In this document: piece by piece, positions 6,316 to 7,530 of the stretch
Layout: each line of letters starts with the position of its first letter
How positions within the stretch are numbered: position 1 is the first letter of the stretch
NCBI GenBank assembly: GCA_019308705.1
Contig: JAFDHW010000109.1
Location: 1 to 7,530 of the forward strand
Direction of reading: 5' to 3'
Source: Deltaproteobacteria bacterium
GTDB taxonomy: Bacteria; Desulfobacterota; Desulfobacteria; Desulfobacterales; Desulfatibacillaceae
DNA length: 7,530 nt
Made by a program: the position numbers and the translations under genes
The notes under the pieces: generated by a model
The model's input: the letters and a program-made list of their open reading frames with translations, nothing else
The model's database searches: none
Told to the model about the DNA's origin: nothing

Positions 6316-7419
6316 ATGGGCGAGATCATCCTGGACGGCCACAAGCTGGCCTGGCACCGGGACCGGCTTCAAGCCTGGAACGCGGGGGAGCGGGTGGCCC
6401 CCATCACCATCGACTGCGCGCTCACCCGGGCCTGCACCTACCGTTGCGTGTACTGCTACGGCCAGCTCCAGGCCAACGACGAGAAGAAGATGACCAGGGA
6501 CGTCATCTTCCGGTTTTTGGACGACGCCGCGGAAATCGGGGTCAAGGCGGTGAGCTTTGTGTCCGACGGCGAGAGCACGGCCAGCCCCCACGTGTACGAC
6601 GCCATCCTGCGCGGCAGGGAAAACGGCCTGGACATGGCGCTGGGCACCAACGGCTATCTTTTGAAGGACGAACGCTTGGAGGACATCCTGCCCGCGCTCA
6701 CCTACCTCCGGTTCAACATCTCCGCGGCCGAACCCCGCCGGTACGCACAAATCCACGGGTGCGCGGAATCCTGCTACCACAAGGTTTTGGAAACCGTCTG
6801 CCGGGCCGTGCGCATCAAGAGGGAGAACAACCTGCCCGTGACCCTGGGCCTGCAGATGGTGCTCTTGCCCCGGTTCGCGGACCAGGTCCTTCCCCTGGCC
6901 AGGCTGGGCGGCGAGCTGGGCGTGGACTACACGGTCATCAAGCACTGCTCCGACGACGAGAACCACACCCTGGGGGTCAAGTACGACGAATACTTCTCCC
7001 TGGAGGGCCTGCTCAAACAGGCCGAGGCCCTGAGCACGCCCGAACACCTGGTGGCCGCCAAGTGGTCCAAGATCATGTCCTCGGGCAAGCGCGAATACTC
7101 CCGCTGCTACGGCCCGGCGCTCATCATGCAGTTTTCCGGCTCCGGCCTGGTGGCCCCCTGCGGCATGCTGTTCAACTCCCGCTACAAGAAGTACCACATG
7201 GGCAACATCGCCGAGCAGTCCTTCAAGGACATCTGGAAATCCGACCGCTACCGGGAGGTTTTGGACCTTTTGGCCTCGGACAAGTTCGACGCCCGCACCA
7301 TGTGCGGCTCCCTGTGCCTCCAGCACAAGGTCAACGAATGTCTCTGGGCCATCAAGCAGGAGAACGCCCCCCTGCCCGAACCCTCCGAAGAAGAACCCAT
7401 GCACGTGAATTTCATATAG
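6316..7419 (+). CDS. Radical SAM protein with SPASM/twitch-type C-terminal cysteine motif
   Basis: The 367-residue product has the canonical CxxxCxxC at Cys40, Cys44 and Cys47 (ACTYRCVYCYG), which binds the [4Fe-4S] cluster that cleaves S-adenosylmethionine. SDGEST (83-88) stands at the place of the usual GGE SAM-binding motif, followed by GTNGY (110-114). The C-terminal third has Cys264-x12-Gly277-x4-Cys282, which fits the SPASM/twitch opening rule Cx(9-15)GxxxxC, then Cys330, Cys334 and Cys342. That is fewer cysteines than a full two-cluster SPASM domain normally needs, so one auxiliary cluster (twitch-like) is more likely. GNIAEQSFKDIWKSDRYREV (296-315) is the typical SPASM linker. Related enzymes mature peptides or oxidise, deaminate or epimerise amino sugars and aminocyclitols (BtrN, DesII and HygY are known examples of such chemistry). 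No precursor peptide is seen here, so a sugar substrate is favoured by context. Family is certain; reaction is not. Confidence 0.9.
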   Translation: MGEIILDGHKLAWHRDRLQAWNAGERVAPITIDCALTRACTYRCVYCYGQLQANDEKKMTRDVIFRFLDDAAEIGVKAVSFVSDGESTASPHVYDAILRGRENGLDMALGTNGYLLKDERLEDILPALTYLRFNISAAEPRRYAQIHGCAESCYHKVLETVCRAVRIKRENNLPVTLGLQMVLLPRFADQVLPLARLGGELGVDYTVIKHCSDDENHTLGVKYDEYFSLEGLLKQAEALSTPEHLVAAKWSKIMSSGKREYSRCYGPALIMQFSGSGLVAPCGMLFNSRYKKYHMGNIAEQSFKDIWKSDRYREVLDLLASDKFDARTMCGSLCLQHKVNECLWAIKQENAPLPEPSEEEPMHVNFI

Positions 7420-7431
7420 CCCGGATTATTC

Positions 7432-7530
7432 ATGAGCAATTTTGCCCGAGATCGAATTTTTCTTTATTTTCAATCCGTTGGAGCTGTTTTTCGGGTCTTG
7501 CGCCAAAGACGGTCTGATTATTGGAGGAAT
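7432..7530 (+). CDS. Possible start of a further gene (3' end beyond window), product unknown
   Basis: An ATG 12 bases after the radical SAM stop opens a frame that stays open to the window end (33 codons). GGA at 7423-7425 lies six bases before it, a weak Shine-Dalgarno. The predicted N-terminus begins MSNFARDRIFLYF and is rich in aromatic and basic residues; I do not recognise it. Its codons (ATT, TTT, CTT, TAT, CAA, CGA) differ strongly from the GC-ending codons of every upstream gene. That could mean a transferred gene or simply that this is not coding. The GGAGG near the end of the window is a competing explanation, in which translation starts only beyond base 7530. Confidence 0.3.
   Translation, partial: MSNFARDRIFLYFQSVGAVFRVLRQRRSDYWRN
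7523..7527 (+). promoter_or_regulatory. Possible strong Shine-Dalgarno for a gene starting just beyond the window
   Basis: GGAGG followed by AAT closes the window. It is the best Shine-Dalgarno match in the window, and the start codon it would serve would fall a few bases past the end. If it is real, the AT-rich 7420-7522 stretch is probably an untranslated spacer rather than the beginning of a gene. Confidence 0.35.

Larger units (their letters stand above)
7420..7530 (+). other. AT-rich end of window after the radical SAM gene
   Basis: G+C falls to 47 of 111 bases (about 42%) from a GC-rich operon. I see no convincing terminator hairpin with a T-run and no good -35/-10 pair at a usable spacing. 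The stretch is either the start of a gene of different base composition or a spacer leading to a gene just outside; both readings are listed separately. Confidence 0.6.

Noticed and set aside
6220..7404. Long minus-strand open frame (394 codons) opposite the radical SAM gene
   Set aside because: Shadow of the radical SAM gene produced by high GC at third codon positions; the translation shows no motif.
6316..7419. Radical SAM enzyme as a RiPP maturase
   Set aside because: No short precursor-like ORF with its own Shine-Dalgarno lies next to it in the visible sequence, and the upstream gene is a glycosyltransferase. The frame at 7432 is too incomplete to be judged a precursor.
7445..7495. CCCGA...TCGGG inverted repeat as a terminator
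   Set aside because: The five-base arms are separated by about 41 bases, the inner part does not pair, and no T-run follows the second arm.
7478..7521. Promoter built from TTGGAG (7478) and GATTAT (7516)
   Set aside because: The spacing of 32 bases is far from the usual 16-18, and the alternative TTGCGC (7498) leaves only 12; neither is credible.
1..7530. CRISPR array, tRNA/rRNA, insertion sequence, or defence system
   Set aside because: No regularly spaced repeats, no structural RNA signature and no transposase, nuclease or phage-related protein is visible; every gene fits sugar or glycan metabolism.

Overview
The window is one GC-rich stretch, clearly above 60% G+C until the last ~110 bases. 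It holds eight genes or gene fragments on the + strand and nothing credible on the - strand. Seven of them are complete or 5'-truncated reading frames joined by very short gaps or by ATGA, GTGA and TGATG stop/start overlaps, so it reads as the interior of a single co-transcribed operon. Codon choice and gene types would fit a GC-rich Gram-negative bacterium, for example a sulfate-reducing deltaproteobacterium (Desulfobacterota). That assignment is an impression from style, not from a marker gene.

Layout: the 3' end of a PfkB-type sugar kinase (to 245); an extended-SDR NAD-dependent sugar epimerase/dehydratase (253 or 256-1254); two tandem, divergent paralogues of DegT/DnrJ/EryC1/StrS sugar aminotransferases (1251-2357 and 2397-3512); the alpha and beta subunits of a thiamine-diphosphate 2-oxoacid dehydrogenase E1 (3509-4498 and 4498-5535); a small family 2 glycosyltransferase (5532-6311); and a radical SAM protein with a SPASM/twitch-type C-terminal cysteine set (6316-7419). 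The last 111 bases fall to about 42% G+C. They contain either the first 33 codons of another gene or a spacer ending in a strong Shine-Dalgarno sequence.

Taken together this looks like part of a cell-surface polysaccharide or glycolipid cluster (O-antigen, capsule or similar) that makes and attaches an unusual nucleotide-activated sugar. The kinase and SDR would phosphorylate and then oxidise, epimerise or dehydrate the sugar; the aminotransferases would put amino groups on keto-sugar carbons; the glycosyltransferase would transfer a sugar. The E1 alpha/beta pair has no E2 or E3 partner in the window. Together with the radical SAM enzyme it is the unusual part: a plausible reading is ThDP-dependent addition of a two-carbon branch to a keto-sugar, plus radical modification of an amino sugar. 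The exact product cannot be read from the sequence.
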